This document shows, piece after piece, positions 41,237 to 49,602 of a DNA stretch of 64,000 nucleotides. Numbering within the stretch: the first letter of the stretch is position 1; every line of letters starts with the position of its first letter. The stretch lies in NCBI GenBank assembly GCA_035771165.1, contig JAWNZC010000228.1, forward strand, positions 74,501 through 138,500, written 5' to 3'. The translations under genes were made by a program, and so were the position numbers. Below the pieces are notes generated by a model, which did no database searches, was not told the DNA's origin, and worked only from the letters and a program-made list of their open reading frames with translations. Source of the DNA: Paragorgia papillata (lineage: Eukaryota > Cnidaria > Anthozoa > Scleralcyonacea > Coralliidae).

Positions 41237-42065
41237 ATGAGTTATTATTATGGATATGGAAGACAAAGGAGATCATTTGAAGATTTTGACATGGAGAAAA
41301 AAATTAAAGATATTGAACGAAAGTTGAAAAACCTTTCCATAACACCTGACGAAAATTACAAAACTGTTTTTGACATTAATTTAACAAAAGCTACTAAAAC
41401 ATTTGAAAACTGTTAATGGTGTAAGAAGAATAACCCAAGCACGGAGTGGAAACTCTGTTTTATGGCAAGATGATAAAACCAAGGCTCCAACATTTGGATC
41501 GGATCCCATTGGTCCAGGCATAGATTGCATTGAAAACACAGGAGGAAACTACATGTGTTTTTTGCAACACTGAAATGCAGTTTAATGATGTTTCTGTTTT
41601 TGTTGTTTGTGCAGTAGTGGATACATCTGTTTCCGACGATTGGTGCTATCTTATTGGGAAATGATAATGGTAATTATGATAAATATCTTAGCTTTAAATC
41701 CTACTCTTACTCCAAATTAGTAATTGGTGGTTTAATGCAAAGCACTAAGAAAACAGTAGATATTGTTAGCCCCCATAGCATTCTTAGCAAACACTTAATT
41801 TCCTGCCATTGGCTGGGGACTGGATCCTGTGTATACATAAATGCTAAAAAGTTGGCAGGATCAGAATTCATATCTGACCTTGCAGATATAGGTAGTCCGT
41901 TTGGGTCTGTATTTTTAAATAAAAGATTGAGTGGAACCCCATCAAATAGTACCCAACTGAAAGGAAAAATTTATGGAATTAAAATTGTCCCATGGCCCAT
42001 TATTGCCTGCTGAGATTGTAAAAATTAATAAGGATATCATGAAGGAATATGGAAACTTCATATAA
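41237..42065 (+). CDS. Concanavalin A/LamG-like surface protein, frame-broken
   Basis: Begins MSYYYGYGRQRRSFEDF after the context ATAAATAATG. A short coiled segment (EKKIKDIERKLKN) follows, then a beta-rich domain. The C-terminal part has the look of a LamG/ConA-like sandwich: a DDWCYLIG strand region, GKIYGIKIV, and a final helix starting EIVKINK that resembles the end of that fold. Frame changes occur near 41410, 41545, 41655 and 41998, each at about one base, so no single frame covers the gene. The first seven residues equal those of the collagen-like gene next door, suggesting a shared virion-anchoring tail. Inferred role: glycan-binding fibre or spike. The family assignment rests on pattern only. 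Confidence 0.5.
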
Positions 42066-42107
42066 ATAATGATAAATAAGTTTTTGGTTTTTTTTGAGTT
42101 GCAAGTT

Positions 42108-42146
42108 TTTGAAAACCCAAACCCCAAAAAATTTTGAAAACCATCC
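42108..42146. repeat. Internal fragment resembling the right terminal repeat
   Basis: GAAAACCCAAACCCCAAAAA followed by a TTTTGAAAACC step and a C run matches the inner part of the right terminal repeat (from about 59649) in the same orientation. It sits between the LamG-like and collagen-like genes. Confidence 0.6.
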
Positions 42147-42164
42147 CCCAACATATAAATAAAC

Positions 42165-43465
42165 ATGAGTTATTACTATGGATATGATGACCCAGATTAT
42201 TCTTATGGTGGTGGAGGAGCAGATGGAGAACAAGGGGAACAAGGAGACACAGGTGCAAAAGGCGACAAAGGCGACAAAGGCGACAAAGGTTTAACAGGTG
42301 CAACAGGATCCCAAGGACCAAAAGGATCTAAAGGGGACAAAGGTTTAACAGGGTCCCAAGGAGTCCAAGGAAACAAAAGGCGACAAAGGAGATCAAGGTA
42401 ACACAGGATCAAAAAGGCGACAAGGGGTCAACAGGATCAACAGGATCAACAGGACCACAAGGTCCCAAAGGTTCTAATGGATCCCAAGGAGCAACCGGAC
42501 CCCAAGGACCCAGAGGTTTAACAGGTCCAACAGGTACAGCAGCACAAAAGGGAGACAAAGGCGACAAAGGAGATGTTGGAAACACAGGTCCAAAAGGCGA
42601 CAGAGGTTTGCAAGGAACCAAAGGAGACAAAGGCGATACTGGTATTAGAGGACCACAAGGAAACAAAGGCGACAAAGGTAACACTGGATTGGCAGGTGTA
42701 ACAGGATCCCAAGGAACAAAAGGAGACAAAGGAGACCATGGAACAGCAGGAACATCAGGATCCAAAGGAGACAAAGGAGACAAAGGAGACAAAGGCGACA
42801 AAGGGATGGCGGGAGCTGCTGCACAAAAGGGAGACAAAGGAGATCCTGGTGATGATGGTGCAAAGGGTAACAAAGGAAATCAAGGAGACCAAGGACCTCA
42901 AGGACTGCCAGGAGGAAAAGGAACCACTGGGCAAAGAGGTCTTAGAGGTTTAAGAGGTGTTACAGGAGCCACAGGACAAGCTGGAAATTTTACACAGGTA
43001 ACAAAATATAAAAAAACTGGGGGGAAAACAAATCATAAAGCCGGAGTCTGGGATAATTCTTGGAACAAAAGCACAATATTGAAATTTACTGTGGCAGAAT
43101 CTGGAAAATATTTAATAAAATATTGGTTTTTACTGCAACCAGATGGACATAAAATAGACCAACAATCCAAAAAATCTGGGTGGCATGATACAACCCTTTA
43201 CAATGCTTTTTTTAATTTGGATACATACCTTTTCCATGGTGATGTTGATCAAAAAGCAGACAGAATTAGTGACCTATCAAGTTCAACGATGGGAATAACA
43301 TACAATGAAAACCTTCCCCACCACATTTTTTGCGAAGGTATTGCAACTTTGTTGAAGGGAACCCTAGTATCCTTACATTGTACTTCTTCTTCGTTTGGTG
43401 ACTATTACACATATTTGTTTTTTAATGTTTGGGATGTTGAACTTAGCTTACTTAAAATTAATTGA
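42165..43465 (+). CDS. Collagen-like fibre protein with C-terminal globular head, frame-broken
   Basis: Begins MSYYYGYDDPDYSYGGGG. Gly-X-Y triplets (GDKGDKGDKG, GPQGPKGSNG and many more) run from about 42220 to 42990, roughly 250 residues, rich in GDKG. A non-collagenous domain of about 155 residues follows, with aromatic beta-strand character (KSTILKFTVAESGKYLIKYW, YYTYLFFNVWDVEL), like C1q/TNF-type trimeric heads. The frame changes near 42378 and 42414, each in an A run, and is then continuous to 43465. Collagen-like proteins are known on virions of giant viruses and phages. The likely role here is a trimeric surface fibre. The stop lies 36 bases before the primase ATG, so the two genes may be co-transcribed. 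Confidence 0.8.
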
Positions 43466-43500
43466 AAAAGAGAGGGGAAAAAGACATAATAAAAGAAAGA

Positions 43501-44565
43501 ATGTCTAAGTTTAAAACAAACACATTATCATCTTTGTTGTATGAAAGTTACAGTAAAGAAAACATTACACATATGGATATTTTCAACAAAAGATCATATT
43601 CTGTAAAAAATGAAGAGGATCTACTTAAAAAATACACAAGGGCCTACACATATTTGTCAAGCTCCGGAAATTTTAATAAATATCTTTTGGAGAGAGCAAC
43701 AGAAATTGGACCTGTCATTGTTGACATTGATTTAAGTAAAAAACTTAAGGAGCCAAAACCATTATATTCTGAAAAAAAGGTCTTAAAATTGGCAAAACTA
43801 TTCCAAAAAATATTGAAAAAACTTCTTGTTGACCAAACAAACTTGGAGTGTTTTGTTTTGGAAAAACCAGGTTATTTCAAAGATGAAAAAACTTATAAAA
43901 ATGGTTTTCATTTACATTTTCCATATGTTTGGTTAACACAAAGGGAGAGACAATATATAAACAAACTTGTGCAAGAAAAAACAACCATCCAACTTGATAA
44001 TGCTGTCATTGCTGGAAACTGGTTTTTGTATGGTTCTAAAAAGAGTCCCGAGTCAGATCCATATCTTTTAAGTTACATCATTGAAGAAAAGAGAGATCAT
44101 GTGGCGAGTCAATATTCTGACCATGAATTAATATATTTACTTTCTGTTAGACAAAAGAAACATACATCTGTCAACAAACTATCTTTTTTACCAGAAATTG
44201 AACAGAAAGAAAGAAGTGGAACCATTATCAACTTTGACGACCACATGCCAAAAAGTGAGGAGGTTTTAAAAAATTACATTGACCAGATACCAAAAGATAT
44301 AGCTGAAGATTACACAACATGGAGGTCTGTGGGTTTTGCTTTGTACAACGAAACACATGGAGAAGAATATGGTAAAAACCTTTGGCACATATTTTCGCAA
44401 AAATGTCCTGAAAAATATGACGAAGATGCTTGCGAAACATTTTGGGAAAAAACGGTTGAAACAAATTTTTCAATGGGGACAATAATTCATTATGCAAGTT
44501 TAATTCCTGATGAAAAAAGGGAAAAAACACAAGAGGGTTATAAAACTGTATTTATGAAGTGGTAA
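43501..44565 (+). CDS. Archaeo-eukaryotic-type DNA primase, 354 aa
   Basis: The frame is intact. I use the ATG at 43501 (MSKFKTNTL); the frame also extends upstream to 43462, but only with a TTG. Catalytic signatures of the AEP primase fold are visible: the metal-binding pair in IVDIDLS (Asp about 75 and 77) and the HLHFP histidines (about 137 and 139) after a conserved NGF. The C-terminal third (about residues 265-345, starting TTWRSVGFALYNET) looks like the PriCT-2 region that follows the catalytic domain in giant-virus primases. No SF3/D5 helicase follows, so it is a stand-alone primase. It is unusual beside a polymerase of the protein-primed family. It might prime lagging-strand or repair synthesis. 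Confidence 0.75.
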   Translation: MSKFKTNTLSSLLYESYSKENITHMDIFNKRSYSVKNEEDLLKKYTRAYTYLSSSGNFNKYLLERATEIGPVIVDIDLSKKLKEPKPLYSEKKVLKLAKLFQKILKKLLVDQTNLECFVLEKPGYFKDEKTYKNGFHLHFPYVWLTQRERQYINKLVQEKTTIQLDNAVIAGNWFLYGSKKSPESDPYLLSYIIEEKRDHVASQYSDHELIYLLSVRQKKHTSVNKLSFLPEIEQKERSGTIINFDDHMPKSEEVLKNYIDQIPKDIAEDYTTWRSVGFALYNETHGEEYGKNLWHIFSQKCPEKYDEDACETFWEKTVETNFSMGTIIHYASLIPDEKREKTQEGYKTVFMKW

Positions 44566-44566
44566 A

Positions 44567-44628
44567 CAAATTTTAACTAGCTGTTTGAACAAATCTTAAC
44601 TAGCTGGCAAGCAAATTTTAACTAGTTG
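44567..44628. repeat. Triplicate 22-23-bp repeat after the primase gene
   Basis: CAAATTTTAACTAGCTG at 44567, CAAATCTTAACTAGCTG at 44590 and CAAATTTTAACTAGTTG at 44612. It fills the gap between the primase stop and the next gene and could be a promoter or 3'-end element. Confidence 0.7.
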
Positions 44629-44648
44629 TCAAGCAAAACCATTAATAA

Positions 44649-45027
44649 ATGGAACAAAAAACAAAAACCAGAACCAGAACAAAAACCGGAACAAACCATT
44701 ACAAAAACACCACCTCCTGTCCATATTAAAAACCCCAAAAGAGTTGCACAAGGAAAAAAACTTGCTGCAATAAGTAAGGAAGCAAAATTAAGAAAAAAAG
44801 CTAAAATAGAACAAAGTAAACAAATAGAAGATCCAGAAGAAAAAAATGAAACAAGCATTTCTACAACTTGTGCAATAATTGGGACAATGGCAGCCCTAAT
44901 TACCACCTACATTACTTACTCCAAATGGAAGAAAGAACCAGAAGAAAGTAAAGAAAACACAGATGAAACCCTAAGAAAAACCAAGTCAAAAACAGTTTTC
45001 AAAGATCTTTCGAAATATGATCTCTAA
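44649..45027 (+). CDS. Basic single-span membrane protein, about 125 aa
   Basis: The frame closing at 45027 is open from 44626 but has no early ATG. An ATG in the usual AATAAATGG context stands at 44649 in a neighbouring frame, and an A run just after it probably hides the change. The protein starts with Pro/Glu/Gln/Lys-rich low complexity (KPEPEQKPEQ). A basic segment follows (NPKRVAQGKKLAAISKEAKL), then one hydrophobic span (TCAIIGTMAALITTYI) and a charged tail. Its role is unknown. Basic motifs of this style occur in small Polinton and giant-virus proteins, so a virion membrane or core protein is possible. Confidence 0.5.
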
Positions 45028-45125
45028 ATTTTTAAAATCTTAGAAAAATCTTTAAAACTTCATTCCTGTAAAGAAATGAAATTTTTAATTTAAAAAGGAA
45101 AAAATAAATATGATTGTCACCACAC

Positions 45126-45350
45126 ATGCAACAGAATGTGCCTTTGGGAGCAAAAAACTGGCTTAATATTGGAAAACTTATTTTTTTAATTTCAAAAGGA
45201 AGTTATGAAGGATATAAACTTTGGTTGTTATATAGTAAATATGATATTAGAAACTATAACGAAAACCATTGTTATCATTTATGGGCAGGTTTTGATCTTT
45301 TGATGCCAGATGATTTTGAAGATGAAGATGAATTTTTTAATACCTATTAA
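45126..45350 (+). CDS. Hypothetical protein, 74 aa
   Basis: In-frame ATG at 45126 (MQQNVPLGAKNW). Another ATG in the preferred AAATAAATATG context at 45109 is in a different frame, so the true N-terminus may differ. The product has a weakly hydrophobic stretch (IGKLIFLISKG), a Tyr/Trp-rich middle and a very acidic end (DDFEDEDEFF). No domain is recognised. Its stop is followed 15 bases later by hairpin copy 2. Confidence 0.5.
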   Translation: MQQNVPLGAKNWLNIGKLIFLISKGSYEGYKLWLLYSKYDIRNYNENHCYHLWAGFDLLMPDDFEDEDEFFNTY

Positions 45351-45364
45351 AACTTTTTAAAATA

Positions 45365-45384
45365 TATAACAAAAAAATGTTATA
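45365..45384. terminator. Hairpin TATAAC-N8-GTTATA (copy 2)
   Basis: Same stem and flanks (ACTTTTTAAAATA upstream, AATTTTTACCAAATATA downstream) as copy 1, directly after the 74-aa gene and 64 bases before the capsid gene. The downstream TACCAAATATAAATTTTTTT word is itself duplicated and could be a promoter. Confidence 0.55.
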
Positions 45385-45447
45385 AATTTTTACCAAATAT
45401 AAATTTTTTTACCAAATATAAATTTTTTTATTAATATATTATAATAA

Positions 45448-46659
45448 ATGAATACAGAGAGAGAAGTTGAATTAGAACCCGGTTATAACCGGTTACACAG
45501 AAGTTCAATAACTGGGGAACGAGCTCGAAATGTAATTACTTTCAATCCCAATTCTGCCAATGAAGGAGAAGTAATTTACATCCATATCCCAAAACTCAAA
45601 CCAGGAACAACCTTAGTTCCTGACAAAATGTTCTTCCTGTTCGACTTTAAAAACAAAAACACAAAGTCGTGGTTTAACAACAACCTTGCGAAACAACTCC
45701 AAGAACGTTTGGAAGTCAGATTTGCAGGAGAGAAGGTTTACGACAATACGGGAGAGAGTCTTTTGGGGACATATAAGGATTTGTGGATGGATAAGCATGA
45801 AAGGGCCAACATGATTGAGGATGGTATCGCAACAGAAAACCAGCGAAAACTCATCTCGAAATCTGATGATGCCTCTTCTGACACATATGCAGCTGTATAT
45901 GGAACAAAACAGAGGATCAAGTTGGACAAGATTTTAAAGGATCATGGATTATATGCACCCCACAGCATGGCGAATGACTTGCAGTATATCATTACATTGC
46001 CAAAAGCTACTTCTATCATGAAAGCCCAAAGTAGTCAATCTGTGGCTGGTTATTCTTTGGAAAATATTGAGTTGGAGTATGAAACCATTACCAACTTTTC
46101 CTTGGTCCAGGAAATAGAATCTTCTTACCAAGCGGGTCGAGCCCTTTCATTTGAGCATGTAACTTTAATGAAAACCACACCATGGGCTGCAGCTTCAACA
46201 TTAATTAATGAGACCATCAATCTACCAAGAAAGAGCATGAAGGCGGTTGTAATGTTGTTTACAAAAGCAACAAGAGGAGGATCAGAAGAGTTTGTTTACC
46301 CAAATATTGAAAGGGTAAAGATTACCATTGAAGGAGTCCCAAATAGCATTTACTCCCAAGGCATTCCAAAACGGAGATTGTTTGAAGAGGCCGAAAGACT
46401 TTTCAGACAAACTAATTACCCAACAATCCAAGCTGATGAGTTCTTTACAGAAAACCAGTTTGCACTTGTTGTGGATCTTCGGTCAATTAATGACAATGCT
46501 GTGTATGGAGATGGTACAAAACTTTTAACAACACAATCCGGAATCATGTTAGAAATCAAGAAAAAGGCAACATCAACAGATCTCAGGTGTCATGTTTTCA
46601 TTCTTTCAGATGGCTTATTGAAAGTCCAAGGAGGAGCATTTCAGAGTGTTAATTATTAA
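45448..46659 (+). CDS. Major capsid protein candidate (double-jelly-roll type), 403 aa
   Basis: A fully open frame with start context ATAATAAATG. The sequence is beta-rich with few charged clusters: an N-terminal arm, then strands such as EVIYIHIPKL and KMFFLFDFK. A middle part reads LEVRFAGEKVYDNTGESLL, with later strands VTLMKTTPW, VKITIEGVPNSIYSQG and SGIMLEIKKK. The length, the position directly before the packaging ATPase and minor-capsid candidate, and the resemblance to a capsid-candidate protein family recalled from marine invertebrate genomes support this call. It is among the least damaged genes of the element. There is no short diagnostic motif, so the assignment rests on order, fold impression and family memory. 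Confidence 0.62.
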   Translation: MNTEREVELEPGYNRLHRSSITGERARNVITFNPNSANEGEVIYIHIPKLKPGTTLVPDKMFFLFDFKNKNTKSWFNNNLAKQLQERLEVRFAGEKVYDNTGESLLGTYKDLWMDKHERANMIEDGIATENQRKLISKSDDASSDTYAAVYGTKQRIKLDKILKDHGLYAPHSMANDLQYIITLPKATSIMKAQSSQSVAGYSLENIELEYETITNFSLVQEIESSYQAGRALSFEHVTLMKTTPWAAASTLINETINLPRKSMKAVVMLFTKATRGGSEEFVYPNIERVKITIEGVPNSIYSQGIPKRRLFEEAERLFRQTNYPTIQADEFFTENQFALVVDLRSINDNAVYGDGTKLLTTQSGIMLEIKKKATSTDLRCHVFILSDGLLKVQGGAFQSVNY

Positions 46660-46699
46660 GAATTATATTAAGAATTATATTAAGAATTTTTTAAATAAA

Positions 46700-47357
46700 A
46701 TGGAAAACGAAGACCCAAAACCATTTAATATGATCATTGTTGGAATGACGAGTTGTGGAAAGACTCATTATTTGTTGAAAAATTTAGTTGAAAATTATAA
46801 AAAAAAATTTGAAAACATAGTTTTAATATGTCCTACATTTGTATGGAACAAAACATATTTAGAATGGGACCATCTTAATGATCCAAGATTTTTTGTTATT
46901 CCTTTGCGACCAAGATGAGTCTGAGGATTTTTTAAAATATGTTGTTGACTATTGCAAAGGAACCCCAAGTTTAATTATTTTGGATGACTGTGCTTCTGGA
47001 CAAAGTGTCAAAAACAGAACCAGCGAATTGGTAAAACTTGGTTTTGGAGCCAGACATATGAATATTAGTACAATAGTTGTAACCCAACAACTGACAAGTA
47101 TTGCAAAACCATATAGAGAAAATATTTCAAAACTGGTTACCTTTTACAACCCAAACAGAAAGGATATGCAAGTTATTTTAGATGATTATTTAGACATACC
47201 AAAAGAAGAAGAGAAAAAAATAAAAGAAATGTTAAAATCCAAAAAATATTCAAAATTGGAGATTAACTTAATTCATCCATATGATCATTCCATTATAACA
47301 AATGGAGAAACCAAAAATGAGGAAACAATAAATGAGGAACCTAAGAATTCTACTTAA
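46700..47357 (+). CDS. A32/FtsK-HerA-like genome-packaging ATPase, one frame break
   Basis: Starts at ATG 46700 in AAATAAAATGG. Walker A is GMTSCGKT at about residues 15-22. Walker B is LIILDDC near 46971-46988, followed by a sensor-like TIVVTQQ. This order and spacing match the small DNA-packaging ATPases of Polintons, virophages and poxvirus A32. The frame changes near 46900 in a T run, where the first frame stops at 46918 and the second carries Walker B. The C-terminus is Lys/Glu-rich. Role: pumping element DNA into the capsid. The stop is two bases before the next ATG, so the pair is probably one transcription unit. Confidence 0.82.
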
Positions 47358-47359
47358 AA

Positions 47360-47982
47360 ATGGAGAAAACAACCGTTAAATTTGAAGATCCTTTGATCAT
47401 TGAAGATACAAAATTGCTTGTTAAGGATGCAACAGTTTTTTGGGATTTCAACAATTTAACAAGTCCAACATATATTATGCATGGATCAAAAAAAATTAGT
47501 TTCTACAATGGCTATTGGACTGTTGGCATGATTATGAGGGTTTTTAAAGGAAAACGAAATAAAGTCAGAATTACTTCCATATAGCTGTAAAATCAAATTA
47601 ATACCCAACAAGAAACCTTTACCTGCACAAACTTGGTCCTTTGCTAGGATATCCAGAAACAACAGTAATTAGGGGAGGATCAAGCCTTGTCAGTCCAGAA
47701 ACAGTTAACATAAATCTTGGAATGAGGTTTGTTTGTATATCTTGCGAGATGATTGATGGAACTAGGACATCATTTTCAGGAAAAAGGGATAGAACAGCTG
47801 CAGTTCTTCCAATTACAACAAAACAATTATTGAAGGGATCAGTGGAAAAATTTGCAAACATCAACTCTGAGGCTATGTTAGACAATGGTGTTTACAATGA
47901 ACTTAAATTTAAAGTTGACCACAATGTTGGCGACATTCTTCTTGAAATTTTTTTATGTCCACAGAACTATGAGACTCCATAA
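47360..47982 (+). CDS. Minor capsid (penton-like) protein candidate, frame-broken
   Basis: Two frames cover this gene: 47360-47584 (start MEKTTVKFEDPLIIEDTK) and a region ending at 47982 (includes VIRGGSSLVSPETVNINLG). A third frame is open between them, so two frame changes lie near 47555 and 47628. The content is beta-strand rich with little charge, and the size is about 207 codons, right for a single jelly roll. It follows the ATPase by two bases and the capsid candidate by one gene, the usual place for the Polinton minor capsid protein. The family match is by order and general look rather than a catalytic motif. Confidence 0.5.
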
Positions 47983-48044
47983 GGTCTAAAACTTTAATTA
48001 AAACTTTTTGAAAATATAAACATCCATAAAAACTTTTCAAAATA

Positions 48045-48063
48045 TATAACAAAAAATGTTATA
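48045..48063. terminator. Hairpin TATAAC-N7-GTTATA (copy 3)
   Basis: Same element as copies 1 and 2, 62 bases after the minor-capsid candidate and 61 before the next ATG. It is again followed by AATTTTTTACCAAATA. Confidence 0.55.
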
Positions 48064-48124
48064 AATTTTTTACCAAATATTTACCAAAGATTTTTAATAA
48101 AGATTTTTCCTATTATTATAATAA

Positions 48125-48376
48125 ATGAATAAGAACGAGGTTTTAAATGATTTGTACGAAGCAGCTTTGATTACAGTTGCAGCTGTTGGAGTAAGTATGG
48201 TTGTTAAAAAGTTAACAGGTCAATCTCTCGCAGCGCCAGCAAGCTTTAAAGAAACAGCTAAACTTGGAGTTGCGGTTGCAGGTGGGCTATTTACAGTAAA
48301 AAATGGCACAGGACAAAGGATATATTCCGAAAAATGTGGATCCAAAGAAAGTATAAAAAAAACGTCATTGAAATGA
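48125..48376 (+). CDS. Small membrane protein, about 77-83 aa
   Basis: ATG in ATAATAAATG context (MNKNEVLNDLYEAA). It has two hydrophobic stretches (ALITVAAVGVSMVV and LGVAVAGGLF) around a short polar segment, typical of the tiny membrane proteins found in Polinton gene clusters. The frame given stops at 48376. A neighbouring frame entered after an A run near 48300 stops at 48356 and gives a more protein-like tail. Function unknown; perhaps a virion inner-membrane protein. Confidence 0.55.
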   Translation: MNKNEVLNDLYEAALITVAAVGVSMVVKKLTGQSLAAPASFKETAKLGVAVAGGLFTVKNGTGQRIYSEKCGSKESIKKTSLK

Positions 48377-48420
48377 TTAAAATTTGAACTGCAAAAGTCA
48401 AACTTCTTTTTTTAAAATAA

Positions 48421-48819
48421 ATGGCATCAATGATAGCAGGAGGGTTGTTCAATGCGGTTGCCTTTGCTGGTGCCGGATATTTGTTTCAATCATTTAACAA
48501 ACACGGTTATGCTGACGAGGCGAAAAGACATAATTTGGCAACAGAAAAACTTCAAAAAGACAAAGAAAAGTTTTTTGAAAATGAAATTAAAAGAAAAGAC
48601 AAGGTCAGAGAATTACAAGATGAAATTCGGAATGCAAACTATAACATGCAAGACACTTCAAAGGCTTTCCAAGAACTTCATGAAATTTTACAAGAAAAAA
48701 CGGTAGAACCAAAACTTGATGATTATTACCAACCAAGCGATGAAATGGAAAAATATATGACTATTACTGTAACACTTTTAGGGGCTGGTGCGGGTTGGTT
48801 ACTAGCGGTTGTTGTTTAA
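48421..48819 (+). CDS. Conserved Polinton-type coiled-coil membrane protein, 132 aa
   Basis: The frame is intact from ATG in TTAAAATAAATGG. The N-terminus is hydrophobic and glycine-rich (MIAGGLFNAVAFAGAGYLF). A long charged coiled-coil follows (KRHNLATEKLQKDKEKFFEN to about residue 95), then an acidic DDYYQPSDE step and a C-terminal hydrophobic segment (VTLLGAGAGWLLAVVV). I recall proteins of this layout beside Polinton capsid genes in other invertebrates, but know no function. It ends 18 bases inside the convergent zinc-ribbon frame. Confidence 0.6.
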   Translation: MASMIAGGLFNAVAFAGAGYLFQSFNKHGYADEAKRHNLATEKLQKDKEKFFENEIKRKDKVRELQDEIRNANYNMQDTSKAFQELHEILQEKTVEPKLDDYYQPSDEMEKYMTITVTLLGAGAGWLLAVVV

Positions 48820-49568
48820 AATATTTGATAAAAATTTATAACATTTTTTGTTATATATTTTGAAAAGTTTTAATGAAAGTTTTAATGAAATTTTCAAACA
48901 TTTCTTTCCTTCTTCAATAATTTTTGTATACTCCTTACACTTTCTGATCCCACTCATTTCTTCTATTTCCAAAACATTTTTAACACTTAGAGTATTGCCA
49001 AAAACTTTGAATCCTGTTTGATAAGGTCTGTAAGCATTATCTCTTGAAGAATAATTCAAAATATATTTAATTTCGTCAAATGTTTTTAGTTCTAATGAAG
49101 TTGGTTTTTTCATTTTTTTTAAAAGATCATTTCTTTGGCAAATTTCAAAAATGATGGACATAATGTAATTCATGCTATATTTTCTGTCCAAAACCAAACC
49201 TGACCCCACAAGAGTTTTGTTGGCCTTATTGAAAAATTTCATGATCTCGTAACCAACAATTTTCTCCTCCTTTGGGAACATTTTCCAAAATGTTTTTACA
49301 TATCTTTTCAAAAGTGGTGGGGTTGGTTCTTTGTGGTTATAACCATACAACTTGAATAACACCAAACCACATTTTCCGCAAATTATGGATCCTTCAACCC
49401 AAAAGTTGATACCTTACAACAACTACTTTTGTCCTTATATGTTTCGAGTTCTAAAAGACTTTTGTTAAATTCAGCGATGTCATTTTTCCCCTTAGTTTCA
49501 ATAATGGGGTTATAAAAAACATCTAAATTTTGATATGGCTTTTGCGAATCTTTAGTGATGCTTGACAT
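48802..49568 (-). CDS. Zinc-ribbon protein, possible viral transcription factor, frame-broken
   Basis: The start at 49568 is MSSITKDSQKPYQNLD. The first frame stops near 49383 and the second runs from 49365 or just upstream to 48802. Cysteines on the two sides of the break (SCCKVSTFG before, CGKCGLVL after) form a ribbon like those of TFIIB or poxvirus VLTF-type late factors. The rest is helical and basic (LLKRYVKTFWKMF, LELKTFDEIKYIL). A third frame near 48880 gives an earlier stop that avoids overlap with the convergent gene and hairpin. Inferred role: late transcription factor. The ribbon is visible; the precise family is a guess. Confidence 0.5.
48837..48855. terminator. Hairpin TATAAC-N7-GTTATA (copy 4, inverted)
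   Basis: Read on the minus strand it matches copies 1-3, including the ACTTTTCAAAATA upstream flank. It lies at the meeting point of two convergent genes and, on the minus strand, follows TTCATTAAAACTTTCATTAAAA. Confidence 0.55.
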
Positions 49569-49602
49569 TTCTTTCTTTTATTATATTAATCTCGCTATTC
49601 CT

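Noticed and set aside
42203..42873. Proline-rich minus-strand frames opposite the collagen-like gene
   Set aside because: They are the antisense of GGN-rich collagen codons, which read as CCN-rich; the plus-strand Gly-X-Y pattern is clearly the real one.
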